Part shown: in pieces, positions 15,290 through 25,508 of the stretch
Layout of the letters: each line of letters starts with the position of its first letter
How positions within the stretch are numbered: position 1 is the stretch's first letter
Source: Treponema sp.
Lineage (GTDB): Bacteria; Spirochaetota; Spirochaetia; Treponematales; Treponemataceae
DNA length: 45,064 bases
Assembly: GCA_017619795.1 (NCBI GenBank)
Contig: JAFZRP010000026.1
Span: 1 to 45,064 of the forward strand
Direction: 5' to 3'
Made by a program: the position numbers and the translations under genes
The notes under the pieces: generated by a model
The model's database searches: none
What the model saw: only the letters and a program-made list of their open reading frames with translations
What the model was told of the DNA's origin: nothing

Positions 15290-16453
15290 ATGAAAAGACT
15301 GATAATATTTTTATTCATTTTTATAACTACGCTAAACGTTTTTTCTGCACAGGAAATGACAGAAACTCCGGAAAATCTTGCAGAAAAATCAATCAATTCC
15401 TTTGACAATAAGCTTTATGAAAGCCTTTGTAATAAGGATGGGAATGTAAACTATTCAGCAATATCTATCTACAGTCTGCTTTACGCACTGCAGCAGGGCG
15501 CACAAAATCAGACTCAAAAGCAGTTGAATGATGTGATCAGCTTTATCCCTACCCCTGATTTTGATAATCAGATGAAAGACCTGATTACCAATACTCAGAA
15601 TATGTCTAACTCGCTCTGGTATAAAAAGACTCTTAATATTCAAAACGAATACAAGAAGTTCGCAAAAGCCTATGATTTTGAAATTAAACCGACAGATTTT
15701 TATAATGCCGCAAAGGTGAAAAAAGACATCAACTCTTATATTTCACAGAAAACAGACAAGCTAATAGAAAACTTCCTCTCAGAAAATCTGCCTGCTTCTA
15801 CACAATTAGTCCTGCTTAATACACTTTACTTTAATCAGAAATGGAAAACTGCCTTTGATGAAGAAGGCACCCGAGAGCAGACTTTCTATAAGACAAAAAC
15901 TGCCAAAACAAAGGTTCAGATGATGCATAATACTCTAAGGCTCCCCTATTACGAAGATGATACCTTCCAGATAATAGAGCTGGCATATGAGGATGAGCGC
16001 TATTCTATGCTTGTTTTCCTTCCAAAGGATTATGAATATGATTTTGCCAAAACAAATCCAAACAAGCTTATAGAAAAATATAATTCTTATCGTGGTTCTC
16101 AGCGGGTTCAGGTCAGCTTCCCTAAGTTTGATTTGACAACAAAATACGACCTCGTTCCTATTTTACAGGCCATGGGTATGCAGGATGCTTTTAATCCGCA
16201 AGCTGCCGATTTTTCGAAAATCTTTACCGACAGCAATAACATTTACGTAGATGCTGCAATCCACCAGGTTCGTATTATAGTAAACGAAAAAGAAACAAAA
16301 GCCGCTGCCGTTACCATGTTTGGAATGAAAACTACTTCTGCCCGACCAGAACGCCCAATCATATTTAATGCAGATCATCCGTTCTGTTATGTAATAAGGG
16401 ATAATGAACTTGGAATTAATTTGTTTACAGGAATTGTAAGGGAACCAAAATAA
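15290..16453 (+). CDS. secreted serpin (serine/cysteine protease inhibitor)
   Basis: 387 residues with a signal peptide (about 1-20, ending VFSA), so exported. The serpin fold is recognisable throughout: ISIYSLLYALQQGAQNQT, SNSLWYK, LVLLNTLYFNQKWKTAF, MMHNTLRLPYYED, and the C-terminal HPFCYVIRDNELGINLFTGIV. The hinge of the reactive loop reads NEKETKAAAVT, so a mobile, inhibitory loop is expected. By hinge alignment the loop continues MFGMKTTSARPE, with Thr-Ser as the likeliest scissile bond; that is inference. It would trap proteases outside the cytoplasm, perhaps those of host or competitors. A TATATT box lies 5 bases before the ATG and no ribosome site is visible. It diverges from the peroxidase operon. 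Confidence 0.93.
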   Translation: MKRLIIFLFIFITTLNVFSAQEMTETPENLAEKSINSFDNKLYESLCNKDGNVNYSAISIYSLLYALQQGAQNQTQKQLNDVISFIPTPDFDNQMKDLITNTQNMSNSLWYKKTLNIQNEYKKFAKAYDFEIKPTDFYNAAKVKKDINSYISQKTDKLIENFLSENLPASTQLVLLNTLYFNQKWKTAFDEEGTREQTFYKTKTAKTKVQMMHNTLRLPYYEDDTFQIIELAYEDERYSMLVFLPKDYEYDFAKTNPNKLIEKYNSYRGSQRVQVSFPKFDLTTKYDLVPILQAMGMQDAFNPQAADFSKIFTDSNNIYVDAAIHQVRIIVNEKETKAAAVTMFGMKTTSARPERPIIFNADHPFCYVIRDNELGINLFTGIVREPK

Positions 16454-16458
16454 TAGTT

Positions 16459-17493
16459 CTATTGTAATTTCGCTTTAATCTCTTCCAGCACGCGTAAATC
16501 TGCAATTGCTTCTGAAAGAGGACTTTTTAATGGGGCTGTTTCATCAAGAAAGTCGACGGCGTTCTGAACCATGTTGGCAAAATAGCCGGTCTTTTTTGGG
16601 AGGTGGATTGAGTGGTCTCGGGAGAGAGAATAAAAACCTGTGTAGAGCTTTGATTCTTTTCGCTGATAAAACTTAGCGTAACCGTTTCCAAGGCAGATTC
16701 GGCCTTCTGTTCCAAGAATGTCGAGTCCAAAGCTGAAGAAACGGCTTCGACCGCTCATATAAAGGCTTATATCGGGACAGCTTTTTGTAGAATAATGAGC
16801 GCTAAAGTTTCGCACTGCATCTTTATCATCTTTATACAGCCCGCACACAATTGGATTTTCTAAATCTTCATCGAGCAAGAATCTGATTATGTCTACAAGG
16901 TGAGTTCCGTCGTGTAGCAGGCTGTAGCTTCCATCCTTTTCAAACTCTGGCGCATAAATCCGAAGACCTGAATAAAGCTCTCCTCGAATACTCTGCAAGG
17001 TTCCAATTTTTTTGATATAAGCTTTTGCCGTATTATAATCTGCAGCAAACCGTCTTTCGTGATTTACCATAACAGGAACCTGATTTTCTTCTGCAGCTAG
17101 ACGGATTTTTTCAGCCTCTTTTGAGTTCAAGGCAACCGGTTTTTCAAGAATAATAAGCCGTGGACGGGCCTTAATCGCTTTGAGACACTCCTCCAGATGA
17201 GAGTCCTCGTTTACAGCCACAGTGATGATGTCTGGGATTTTTGTAAAAGCTTTATACAGCTCTTCGCTGGTGGAAAAAGTTTTTGCTTCACGAACAAACT
17301 TACCTTTTACAAACTTTTCCCAGCATTCAAGATTTTCCTGATTTGTATCGGCGGCCGCAATCAGACGGATTTTTTTATTTGCCAGAAGTGCCATTGTATG
17401 ACTTGCCGGCTGTTCGCGTTTTTTATCAAATCCGAGAGTAAATCCGATTCGTCCAGTTCCAATTAAGGCCGCTGTATACATTTTATCATTCAT
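16459..17493 (-). CDS. Gfo/Idh/MocA-family oxidoreductase
   Basis: 344 residues, cytoplasmic. An N-terminal Rossmann motif ALIGTGRIG binds NAD(P), and EKPVALN holds the conserved Lys-Pro of the family. VNHERRFAADYN and DGTHLVDIIRFLLDED correspond to the substrate-side helices, including the His that usually takes part in catalysis. It should oxidise or reduce a sugar or cyclitol derivative; which one cannot be told. It starts 17 bases after the aconitase-family gene and may be the last gene of that transcript. Its end faces the serpin gene 5 bases away. Confidence 0.85.
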   Translation of the reverse strand: MNDKMYTAALIGTGRIGFTLGFDKKREQPASHTMALLANKKIRLIAAADTNQENLECWEKFVKGKFVREAKTFSTSEELYKAFTKIPDIITVAVNEDSHLEECLKAIKARPRLIILEKPVALNSKEAEKIRLAAEENQVPVMVNHERRFAADYNTAKAYIKKIGTLQSIRGELYSGLRIYAPEFEKDGSYSLLHDGTHLVDIIRFLLDEDLENPIVCGLYKDDKDAVRNFSAHYSTKSCPDISLYMSGRSRFFSFGLDILGTEGRICLGNGYAKFYQRKESKLYTGFYSLSRDHSIHLPKKTGYFANMVQNAVDFLDETAPLKSPLSEAIADLRVLEEIKAKLQ

Positions 17494-17510
17494 TTTTTAA
17501 GAGCTTGTTT

Positions 17511-19745
17511 TTATCCTCTGTAGAAGTTGATAAGACAACCTGCAAGAATAATCTTTCGCTCATCGTCAGTAAGGTCGCCAACGCTAAGCTCAAACTCTTT
17601 TACTGCACCATCTGCTTTAACAGAATAAGCCTTTATGCTTGGAAGCTTTTCGGTAACCATCTTTTTTACCTCAGGGATAAATACATAGTCCCCATTTGCA
17701 AAAGGAAGATTTTTATCGCCGTCCTTGTAAATAAATGGAAGCATACCCCAGTTGATAAGGTTTGAACGATAGCGCTTTGTTGCATATTCGTTTGCAATGT
17801 TTGCAGAAGCTCCAAGAACTCGCTGACAGCTTGCAGCCTGTTCCCGCGCAGAGCCGTCACCCGGTTTTACAGCAAAAATAGAGCTTCCAAGACCTGCAGC
17901 TTCTACTCTTCCGGCAAACTCAGGCTTAGCGTTTGAAATTGCTTCTGCAACTTTCTTCAGCTCTGCGCGAATCTCATCACTACCATCACGCACTGCTTTT
18001 GCACGTCCAACGTATGCCGGATCGCGGCGACTTAAAGTGAACTCTGCCAATCCAAGTGGATTTGAACGGAAGGAAGAGGTTTCACCAGAAGGAATAAGCT
18101 CGTCTGTAGTTGTTACAGGATCGTGAATCTCGCTTACAATTTTGAGCATAAGGTCATCGGAAAGAGGCTTCATTGCAGGCCAGTCCTTAATATTTGGACC
18201 AAACTGGATTTCTACCTCAGGATGAGCTACGCCCTTTGAATCGTAAACGCGTTTTTCGTAAATTGCTTTATCAAAGAAATATTTTTTACCGCTGAACTCT
18301 GTGTCGAACTCTGTCGCAGCTGTAAGGAAGCCTTTGTTTGCAGCAGTTGCTGCGATTGAGCGGGCATCCATAAGGGCAACGCTTGAAAGCTGTCCGTTCT
18401 GAATCTTTGAGCCTTCGCGGTTAGGGAAGTTTCTTGTTGAATGACGGATTGAGAAAGCACCGTTTGCAGGAGTATCGCCGGCACCAAAGCAAGGTCCACA
18501 GAAGGCAGTCTTAACAACAGCACCTGCATCAATAAGGGCTGCAAAGGCTCCGTTTTTCATAAGCTCCATATAAACCGGCATAGAAGCAGGATAAACGCTG
18601 AGAACAAACTTACCGTTACCGCTGTCCTTGCCCTTAAGGATATCGGCAGCAGCACAGATGTTTTCAAAGCCACCGCCTGCACAACCGGCAATAATTCCCT
18701 GGTCTACGTAAAGCTTTCCATCAATTATTTTATTCTTTAATGTAAAATCAACCTTATCTCCAAAGCTTACCTTAGCACGCTTTTCTGCGGCATCGAGCAC
18801 GTCGTTTAAGTTTTTATTTACTTCTTCAATTGTATAAGCACAGCTTGGGTGGAACGGCATTGCAATCATTGGTCGGATTTTGCTAAGGTCGATTTCGATA
18901 GCTGCATCGTAGTAAGCGCCGGCACCTGGTTTAAGCTCTTTGTAAGCCCCTGCTCTACCGTGAATTGCATACCACTCTTCTACCTTTCCGTCTGTTTCCC
19001 AGATTGAAGAAAGACAGGTTGTTTCGGTTGTCATTACATCAACACCAATTCGGAAATCAGCAGAAAGATTTGCAACGCCTGGACCTACAAACTCCATTAC
19101 CTTGTTCTTTACAAAACCGCTTGCAAATACTTCCTTAATGATTGCAAGAGCAACATCCTGTGGACCAACACCAGGAACAGTCTCGCCGGTAAGATAAATA
19201 GCTACTACTCCAGGATAATTTACATCATAAGTTTTTCCGAGCAGCTGTTTTGCAAGCTCACCACCGCCTTCTCCAATTGCCATTGTACCAAGAGCACCAT
19301 AGCGTGTGTGGCTGTCTGAACCAAGAATCATTGCACCACATTCAGCAAGCATTTCGCGTGCGTACTGATGGATTACTGCCTGATGAGGAGGAACATAAAC
19401 TCCACCGTATTTCTGTGCACAGGTAAGACCGAACATATGATCATCATCATTTATTGTTCCGCCTACAGCACAGAGGGAGTTATGACAGTTTGTAAGCACA
19501 TAAGGAATCGGGAACTTTTCCAGCCCTGAAGCACGTGCTGTCTGAATGATTCCGACGTAAGTAATATCGTGCGAAGTAATTTTGTCAAACTTGATTTTTA
19601 ATTTTGCTTCATCTCCGCTTGTGTTGTGCTTCTGCAGGATTGAGTAAGCAATTGTCTTTTTGCTGCCAGCTGCAGCATCATCACCCGCACCTGCAATACG
19701 GAGCGCACCGTTTTCATAAATTACGCCAGAATCATAAAGTTTCAT
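17511..19745 (-). CDS. aconitase-family hydratase
   Basis: About 744 residues from ATG 19745, chosen because AGGA lies 7 bases upstream; an upstream in-frame ATG (19799) has no site. Three cysteines, C355 (AGCAGGG), C416 and C419 (FCGPC), have nearly the spacing of the [4Fe-4S] ligands of aconitase. GSDSHTRYG is the substrate-binding segment and [12 protein letters not shown] belongs to the swivelling C-terminal domain. The domain order is aconitase with the swivel at the C-terminus (from about 540). It resembles the YbhJ-like group often annotated only as hydratase. Position directly after NADP-isocitrate dehydrogenase supports citrate-to-isocitrate conversion. Confidence 0.88.
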   Translation of the reverse strand: MKLYDSGVIYENGALRIAGAGDDAAAGSKKTIAYSILQKHNTSGDEAKLKIKFDKITSHDITYVGIIQTARASGLEKFPIPYVLTNCHNSLCAVGGTINDDDHMFGLTCAQKYGGVYVPPHQAVIHQYAREMLAECGAMILGSDSHTRYGALGTMAIGEGGGELAKQLLGKTYDVNYPGVVAIYLTGETVPGVGPQDVALAIIKEVFASGFVKNKVMEFVGPGVANLSADFRIGVDVMTTETTCLSSIWETDGKVEEWYAIHGRAGAYKELKPGAGAYYDAAIEIDLSKIRPMIAMPFHPSCAYTIEEVNKNLNDVLDAAEKRAKVSFGDKVDFTLKNKIIDGKLYVDQGIIAGCAGGGFENICAAADILKGKDSGNGKFVLSVYPASMPVYMELMKNGAFAALIDAGAVVKTAFCGPCFGAGDTPANGAFSIRHSTRNFPNREGSKIQNGQLSSVALMDARSIAATAANKGFLTAATEFDTEFSGKKYFFDKAIYEKRVYDSKGVAHPEVEIQFGPNIKDWPAMKPLSDDLMLKIVSEIHDPVTTTDELIPSGETSSFRSNPLGLAEFTLSRRDPAYVGRAKAVRDGSDEIRAELKKVAEAISNAKPEFAGRVEAAGLGSSIFAVKPGDGSAREQAASCQRVLGASANIANEYATKRYRSNLINWGMLPFIYKDGDKNLPFANGDYVFIPEVKKMVTEKLPSIKAYSVKADGAVKEFELSVGDLTDDERKIILAGCLINFYRG

Positions 19746-19804
19746 TGTAAGTTCCTCATCTATTTTTTGTGAAAATATTTGTTTAATTTTGTCGGGCAAA
19801 GGCC

Positions 19805-21016
19805 TTATGCCATCATTGCTTCAAGTCTCTTTCTGATTTCTGCAATGTATTCCCAGGAATTAAGGATAGCCTTTGCAGCAGGTTCAGCAATTCGGGCAAT
19901 ATCACCTGTCATGTAGCCTTCTTCGATTGTGCTCAAGGTTGCTTTTTCAAGCTTCTTTGCAAAATCAACAAGAGCTGGAGTTTCGTCGAGCTCACCGCGT
20001 TTTGCAAGAGCACCAGTCCAGGCAAAAATTGTAGCAACAGGGTTTGTAGATGTTTTTTCGCCCTTAAGATAGCGGTAATAATGCTTTTGAACGGTACCGT
20101 GACTTGCTTCGTATTCAAAGTTTCCTTCAGGGCTAACAAGTACAGAAGTCATCATAGCAAGAGAACCACAGGCAGAAGCAATCATATCGCTCATAACGTC
20201 GCCGTCGTAGTTCTTTGTAGCCCACATAAAGCCGCCTTCGCTTCTCATAACTCTGGCAACTGCATCATCAATCAAAGTATAGAAATATTCGATACCGGCT
20301 GCATTGAACTTTGTCTTGTATTCTTCATCAAAAATACGCTGGAAGATTGCCTTGAAGTTTCCGTCGTAAATCTTGCTGATAGTGTCTTTTGCACCAAACC
20401 AAACGCTAACCTTTCGGTCAAGAGCGTAATTAAAACAGCAACGCGCAAAGCTTTCAATTGAATCATCAAGATTATGAATACCCTGAATAATTCCAGGTCC
20501 CTTCATATCCATGATTGTCTTGCGGATTTCTTTTCCGTCTACACCTGTAAATACAAGCTCTGCCTTTCCAGCTGTAGGACACTTAATCTCGCAGTTTTTA
20601 TAAACATCTCCGTAAGCATGACGTCCAAGCACAATCGGCTTTTTCCAGCAGCTTACTGTACCATGAATATTGCTGACAAAAATAGGCTCGCGGAAAACAG
20701 TACCGTCAAGCTCTGCTCGGATTATTCCGTTAGGACTTGGTGTAAGCTGTTTAAGCTTGTATTCTTCAACACGTGCCTGATTAGATGTAATAGTTGCACA
20801 TTTTACGCCAACATGAAGCCGTTTGATTGCTTCGGCAGCGGCATAAGTAATCTTGTCATCTGAATCATCACGGCTTTTAAGCCCAAGATCATAATATTCA
20901 GTCTTAAGGTCAACAAAAGGTAAAATAAGCTCGTCCTTAATTACCTTCCACAAAACACGAGTCATCTCATCGCCGTCAAGCTCAGCGATTGCATTTTTCA
21001 TCAGAATCTTATTCAT
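19805..21016 (-). CDS. icd: NADP-dependent isocitrate dehydrogenase
   Basis: 403 residues. It oxidatively decarboxylates isocitrate to 2-oxoglutarate. The sequence is the homodimeric, eukaryote-like type: [46 protein letters not shown] and [18 protein letters not shown], with [11 protein letters not shown]. All catalytic Arg, Tyr, Lys and Asp contexts look intact. The start at 21016 has TATAAT 9 bases upstream and no ribosome site. Together with the downstream hydratase it makes the oxidative arm from citrate to 2-oxoglutarate, which would feed glutamate synthesis; no citrate synthase is in the window. Confidence 0.95.
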   Translation of the reverse strand: MNKILMKNAIAELDGDEMTRVLWKVIKDELILPFVDLKTEYYDLGLKSRDDSDDKITYAAAEAIKRLHVGVKCATITSNQARVEEYKLKQLTPSPNGIIRAELDGTVFREPIFVSNIHGTVSCWKKPIVLGRHAYGDVYKNCEIKCPTAGKAELVFTGVDGKEIRKTIMDMKGPGIIQGIHNLDDSIESFARCCFNYALDRKVSVWFGAKDTISKIYDGNFKAIFQRIFDEEYKTKFNAAGIEYFYTLIDDAVARVMRSEGGFMWATKNYDGDVMSDMIASACGSLAMMTSVLVSPEGNFEYEASHGTVQKHYYRYLKGEKTSTNPVATIFAWTGALAKRGELDETPALVDFAKKLEKATLSTIEEGYMTGDIARIAEPAAKAILNSWEYIAEIRKRLEAMMA

Positions 21017-21025
21017 AATGTGTGT

Positions 21026-21054
21026 ATTATATAGAAAAGATGTAGCTGTTACAA
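21026..21054 (-). promoter_or_regulatory. icd operon promoter
   Basis: TTGTAA (21054-21049, minus strand), 17-base spacer, TATAAT (21031-21026), 9 bases before the ATG. The mRNA leader would be at most 2-3 bases. Confidence 0.6.
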
Positions 21055-21086
21055 TCTATTTTTTTTAGATGATTCTTTTCCAGATG

Positions 21087-22859
21087 TTATAGTCCTGCTC
21101 TTACAAAGTATTCTGTAAGATCGATTCCACATGCTGTTTTTGCTGCATTGATGATTTCTGTTTTTGTTACTCCGCCTTCTTCATCAAGAGTCAATTCTTC
21201 AGCAACTTGTGTTTTATAAACTTTTCCATCCAATCTGACGCCAAAACAATCTGTACAATTTAATGTTCCGGAAACCTTCATTACAAGAGCAGCTGCTGAA
21301 CCATAAAGCCTTACAAGACTGTAGCAGTTTTGCAGATTTGCGGTTGAATCACTTTCTACACGCCCAATAATTCCACCGATATACTCATAAGGAGCGCCTC
21401 TATTTAAAGCAGCATATGAACCAACTGTTCCAACAAAAACACAGTTTTCAACAGTATTTACACCACTATCCTTCCCTACCATACCAATAAGTCCACCAAA
21501 ACGGTCATCATCACTTCCATCATGTTCGTAAATATCATTATCTATAATTTCAACATTCTTATTTACAACACAACCATCAAGAATAATAACGTTTTTAATT
21601 GTAGCTCCGCTCAAACATCCAAAAAATCCAAGTCCCTTCTGTCCGCCATAAATATAAAGTCCACTTATTCTCTTACCGTTTCCGTTATAAGTTCCTGCAA
21701 AAGGATTGTCCCTGCTACCGATTCCTGAAAAATTAATAAGCTCATCATTAGGTTCACCTTCGTCAGCTTCTTCTGGTTCAATAAACTCGTTTCCAAGAAC
21801 AGATGGATTGATTATGATGTTTTCCTTCTGTGTGATTGTAACACCAGCAAGATTATTTCCACCGTTTACAATCTCTGCTAATTTTTTAAGATCGTCAAAA
21901 TTGTAAACGGACCATTGTGTAGAAGTTGTTCCTGGTACCCAATTTCTAATTGCATCATTTGGTCCGTTTGTCACAGATGTTGTCTTATAAATATTTGAAA
22001 CAGATTGTACAACAAACTTACTGTAACCATCAGTATCATGAGCCGCAATAAAATAATAGCCATTAGCTGAGGCATTTATTCTGTACACTCCATCTCCATT
22101 TTTTTCTGCACGAATAAAATTATTATTGTCCAAAATCGAAATTGCATTATAAAAATCATTATAATACTCAGAATACACATATCCAATTCTTGAGATATTT
22201 GTTTTTGATGTATAGATATTGATTACAACATCATTATTCGTATTGTTGTATGTACTAAGGGTAGTTTTTATTGACAAACCTTGATTTTGCAAATAATACT
22301 GGTCTGTACTAAAAAGAACTTTATTTTTCATTCCAGAACCAGAAAGCCAGATTCTTTTTATATAAATGAAACCACTTGTTGGTAAATATGAAGAATCCTG
22401 AATAAAAAACTGAATTTTAGTAGCTGTATCAACACAATCTTCACTTTTTGCTGAACCTGTACTCCAGTCTGTATAGAGTGCTCCATCAAGACAAGGACCA
22501 GAAACAACTGCAAACTCTTTAACGAAATTAACTGTTGAAGAAGCCTGTCTCATATTTTCATTATCACCACTCATTAACTGAAAAGCAGCTTGAATACCAT
22601 CCAGAGATTCCCATTTTAATTCTGCATTAATTGTTGTATAGCCCGACCCCTCTGGTATATATGGAATTTCAATAAAATTATCATAATCAGCCCGACATTC
22701 CAATACATATGGTTCCGAGTACTGTTTCGCTTCTGTGTTACCATTACTTCCATCAAGATATATATATTTATGATTTACCACAGGCTCCAGACAAGAAGAC
22801 AACAATCCAATGAAAAATACAAAAAGAAAAATATAAAGTTTTCTAAAATACTTTTTCAT
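21087..22859 (-). CDS. lipoprotein with GLUG-like/beta-helix C-terminal region
   Basis: About 590 residues from the ATG at 22859. GGAG is placed 6 bases before this third in-frame ATG. The signal peptide ends LLSSC, a lipobox with Cys23, so the protein is lipid-anchored in the envelope. The middle is a series of beta-rich segments without known motifs. From about residue 370 to 530 repeats such as NPFAGTYNGNGKRISGLYI, GLGFFGCLSGATIKNVII, FGGLIGMV and IGGIIGRV resemble GLUG-type beta-helix units found in surface adhesins and glycan-binding proteins. An acidic linker (EPEEADEGEPNDE) separates the parts. Function unknown; surface exposure is inferred. It has its own promoter. Confidence 0.75.
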   Translation of the reverse strand: MKKYFRKLYIFLFVFFIGLLSSCLEPVVNHKYIYLDGSNGNTEAKQYSEPYVLECRADYDNFIEIPYIPEGSGYTTINAELKWESLDGIQAAFQLMSGDNENMRQASSTVNFVKEFAVVSGPCLDGALYTDWSTGSAKSEDCVDTATKIQFFIQDSSYLPTSGFIYIKRIWLSGSGMKNKVLFSTDQYYLQNQGLSIKTTLSTYNNTNNDVVINIYTSKTNISRIGYVYSEYYNDFYNAISILDNNNFIRAEKNGDGVYRINASANGYYFIAAHDTDGYSKFVVQSVSNIYKTTSVTNGPNDAIRNWVPGTTSTQWSVYNFDDLKKLAEIVNGGNNLAGVTITQKENIIINPSVLGNEFIEPEEADEGEPNDELINFSGIGSRDNPFAGTYNGNGKRISGLYIYGGQKGLGFFGCLSGATIKNVIILDGCVVNKNVEIIDNDIYEHDGSDDDRFGGLIGMVGKDSGVNTVENCVFVGTVGSYAALNRGAPYEYIGGIIGRVESDSTANLQNCYSLVRLYGSAAALVMKVSGTLNCTDCFGVRLDGKVYKTQVAEELTLDEEGGVTKTEIINAAKTACGIDLTEYFVRAGL

Positions 22860-22886
22860 CATAAACTCCATTTTTCGACAAAAATA

Positions 22887-22915
22887 ATTATACCATAGTT
22901 TATTTACCCCTACAA
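22887..22915 (-). promoter_or_regulatory. lipoprotein gene promoter
   Basis: TTGTAG (22915-22910, minus strand), 17-base spacer, TATAAT (22892-22887). The leader is about 25 bases and carries the GGAG site. Confidence 0.55.
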
Positions 22916-22922
22916 ATTAAAG

Positions 22923-22951
22923 TTGAATTTCCACTCCATCCGCTATACAAT
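22923..22951 (+). promoter_or_regulatory. promoter of the binding-protein/kinase/regulator operon
   Basis: TTGAAT (22923-22928), 17-base spacer, TACAAT (22946-22951). The start codon follows about 33 bases downstream with GGAG at 22977-22980. Confidence 0.55.
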
Positions 22952-22984
22952 TAAACTTAATCTAAAACGTTTTATCGGAGTCCT

Positions 22985-24016
22985 ATGAACCACACGCTAA
23001 AAAAATCCCTTATATTCGCTGTAATCTTTATACTTCTCTGCTCTCTTGTACCGCTTACGCTGCTGCTTTCCTCCAATAAGAACAGCAACCGCAAGCGAAA
23101 TGAACAGAATCCTGCAAACGAAGAAAAGCTCATTCTGGGATTTTCGCAAATCGGTTCGGAAAGTGCCTGGCGTACGCGAAACACAGAATCTATTTTTGAA
23201 GCCGCAGAACAGAATAATATTCAGATTATTTTTGATGATGCACAGCAGAAGCAGGAAAACCAACTTAAGGCAATCCGCTCGTTCATAGTTTATCAGGTAG
23301 ATGTAATTGCATTTGTTCCGATTGTTGAGGACGGCTGGGATAATGTTTTACAGGAAGCAAAGGATGCAGGAATCCCGGTAATCATAGTTGACCGCCAGAT
23401 AAATGCAGATTCGTCTCTTTATGCAGGCTTTCTTGGAGAAAACGGTTTTGAAGAAGGCTTTTCTGCGGCAAACTTTCTTGTAAATAAATGCAAAAATAAA
23501 GATGGTCCGGTAAACATTCTTGAGCTTTATGGTACAGAAAACTCTTCGGTTGTAATTGCACGGGCAGAAGGCTTCAGAAGCGTAATCAACGGAGATCCAA
23601 AATTCAAAATCATCCGGACAGAAAACGGCGACTTTCTTCGCTCCAGAGGAAAGGAAATTGCAGATAAAATCATTCAGGAGAACGGCGGCTTTAATTACAA
23701 GGGCACAAAGATTGATGTTATCTATTCTCACAACGATTCAATGACTCTCGGTCTGCTAGATTCCTTTAACAATAACAAGATTGCTCCACAGGATTTTATC
23801 ATAATCTCTATTGATGCAGAGCAGAAATCTATTGATGCACTTGTCCGCGGCGAGCTGAACTGTGTTGTTGAATGTAATCCAAATCTTGGTCCAACGCTCA
23901 TGAAGCTCGTAAAGGAAATTGCACAGGGAAATTCGATTGCACCAGTCACTTATATGAACGAAACAATCTTCACGGAGGATGATGATTTTTCAACTTATAA
24001 ACCGCGCGGATATTGA
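22985..24016 (+). CDS. membrane-anchored YtfQ-like sugar-binding protein (sensor component)
   Basis: 343 residues. A hydrophobic N-terminal helix (about 9-31) without lipobox or clear cleavage site suggests an uncleaved anchor, with the domain in the periplasm. The body is a type I periplasmic-binding protein. LGFSQIGSESAWR, DDAQQKQENQLKAIRSF, DGWDNVLQEAKDAGIP and FLRSRGKEIADK track E. coli YtfQ (galactofuranose-binding) closely, as compared from memory. It is followed by a sensor kinase (23-base gap) and a response regulator, so it most likely presents ligand occupancy to the kinase, like XylFII with LytS/YesN in clostridia. A separate binding protein serves the transporter at 30916-31896. 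Confidence 0.86.
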   Translation: MNHTLKKSLIFAVIFILLCSLVPLTLLLSSNKNSNRKRNEQNPANEEKLILGFSQIGSESAWRTRNTESIFEAAEQNNIQIIFDDAQQKQENQLKAIRSFIVYQVDVIAFVPIVEDGWDNVLQEAKDAGIPVIIVDRQINADSSLYAGFLGENGFEEGFSAANFLVNKCKNKDGPVNILELYGTENSSVVIARAEGFRSVINGDPKFKIIRTENGDFLRSRGKEIADKIIQENGGFNYKGTKIDVIYSHNDSMTLGLLDSFNNNKIAPQDFIIISIDAEQKSIDALVRGELNCVVECNPNLGPTLMKLVKEIAQGNSIAPVTYMNETIFTEDDDFSTYKPRGY

Positions 24017-24039
24017 TTCAGGTTTCAGGAACATAATCT

Positions 24040-25497
24040 ATGAATAGAAAAAAGAAAAGCTTTAAACATTCCCTTCAGGTCTCTTATGTTCTGCTTATCT
24101 GCATAATGGTTATTCCGACAATCTATTCCATCATCGTCTCCTCGAATCATACAAAACAGTATAACGACATAATCACAAATGTAAGTAATGCAAACAGAAT
24201 AAATCAGATTGCAAAAAATGATATACCGACTGAGCTTTGGGATATTGTCTGCGGACGAAAAAGTTTTGCAAGCGGACAGCAGTATAATATGATTCAGACA
24301 ATATTCTCCGGTATTGAAGAGATGGAAAAGCTCACAAAAAGTAAGGAGAATAAAGAAAAGCTCAAGGTTGCTTACCGAGCCTGCACCACTCTTCTTCGAA
24401 ACATAGAAATGCTTGAATCGCAAATGAAACAAGGCAGCACTGTAACGGCAAACGAAACCTCTCTGGACGAAATCCGAACAATCTCTGCACTTTTTTCTGA
24501 TATCATGCAGGATTTTATTCTTTCGGAAATTGACTCTGCAAACGAAACAAACTCTTCAATCAAGATCTCATCAATTACACTTACGATTCTGCAGATTCTT
24601 ATAATTCTTTCTTCAATTGCAATTTCAATTCACGGTTACATAACTATTTCAAGGGCAATAAGAGAACCGCTTTCCGACATGCAGGATTTTTCTACCCAGA
24701 TTGCAAATGGAAATCTTTCTGCCCGAATTGATATTCCCGATGTTGAAGAACTTACTCCGCTTGCCATAAACATGAACTCAATGGCCGAACAGATTGATGT
24801 TCTGATTAAGTCTAACATTGAAGAACAGAAAAACTTTCAGAAGGCAGAGATGAAAGCTCTCCAGGCACAGATAACACCACACTTTCTTTACAACACTTTT
24901 GACACAATTATCTGGCTTGCCGAGGAAGAAAAAACTGATGAGGTTGTAAAAATCACAAAGGCTTTTTCAGACTTCCTGCGCATTTCTTTAAGCCGCGGCC
25001 ACGAATGGATTACTATCGGGCAGGAGCTGGACCACATAAAAAATTATCTTACAATCCAGAAAATCCGTTATGCCGATATCCTTAATTACGAAATTGAAGC
25101 CGCCCCATGCTTTATGGACTACAAGATGATTAAGCTTGTGCTCCAGCCGCTTGTGGAAAACGCAATCTATCACGGAATAAAAAACAAACGTGGGCGCGGA
25201 CACATTAAGGTAACGCTTGAATACGCAGATGAAGCTAAAACTTTTGTTCGGTTTACGGTCCAGGATGATGGTGCGGGCTTTACCCCGGAAAGACTAAGCG
25301 AGGTTCAGAAGGAGCTTGCACTTGGTTCCGGTAACGCAGAAAATCTCAGCTCAGTTTATGGTCTTTACAACGTAAACAAAAAGCTAAGGCTTTACTATGG
25401 TGACAAAACAGAAGGATTAATAATAAAATCTGAGTATAATAAGGGAAGCGAGATATCGTTTGTAATTCCATGTAATGCCGGCGATAATGATGTTTAG
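24040..25497 (+). CDS. sensor histidine kinase, YesM/LytS type
   Basis: 485 residues. Membrane helices at about 13-34 and 176-199 flank a roughly 140-residue extracytoplasmic domain that is predicted helical and lacks a Cache fold signature, fitting a domain that contacts a binding protein. HAMP follows (200-253). The phosphoacceptor motif is QITPHFLYNTFDTI with His281, the His_kinase (PF06580) type. The ATP site includes QPLVENAIYHGIKNK and DDGAGFTPERL. It should phosphorylate the response regulator encoded 11 bases downstream. The start follows AGGA. The order binding protein-kinase-regulator supports a three-component sugar sensor. Confidence 0.92.
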   Translation: MNRKKKSFKHSLQVSYVLLICIMVIPTIYSIIVSSNHTKQYNDIITNVSNANRINQIAKNDIPTELWDIVCGRKSFASGQQYNMIQTIFSGIEEMEKLTKSKENKEKLKVAYRACTTLLRNIEMLESQMKQGSTVTANETSLDEIRTISALFSDIMQDFILSEIDSANETNSSIKISSITLTILQILIILSSIAISIHGYITISRAIREPLSDMQDFSTQIANGNLSARIDIPDVEELTPLAINMNSMAEQIDVLIKSNIEEQKNFQKAEMKALQAQITPHFLYNTFDTIIWLAEEEKTDEVVKITKAFSDFLRISLSRGHEWITIGQELDHIKNYLTIQKIRYADILNYEIEAAPCFMDYKMIKLVLQPLVENAIYHGIKNKRGRGHIKVTLEYADEAKTFVRFTVQDDGAGFTPERLSEVQKELALGSGNAENLSSVYGLYNVNKKLRLYYGDKTEGLIIKSEYNKGSEISFVIPCNAGDNDV

Positions 25498-25508
25498 CGG
25501 AGATGATG

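Noticed and set aside
23348..23731. Antisense frame over the binding-protein gene
   Set aside because: It overlaps a strongly recognised coding sequence, and has no ribosome site or known similarity.
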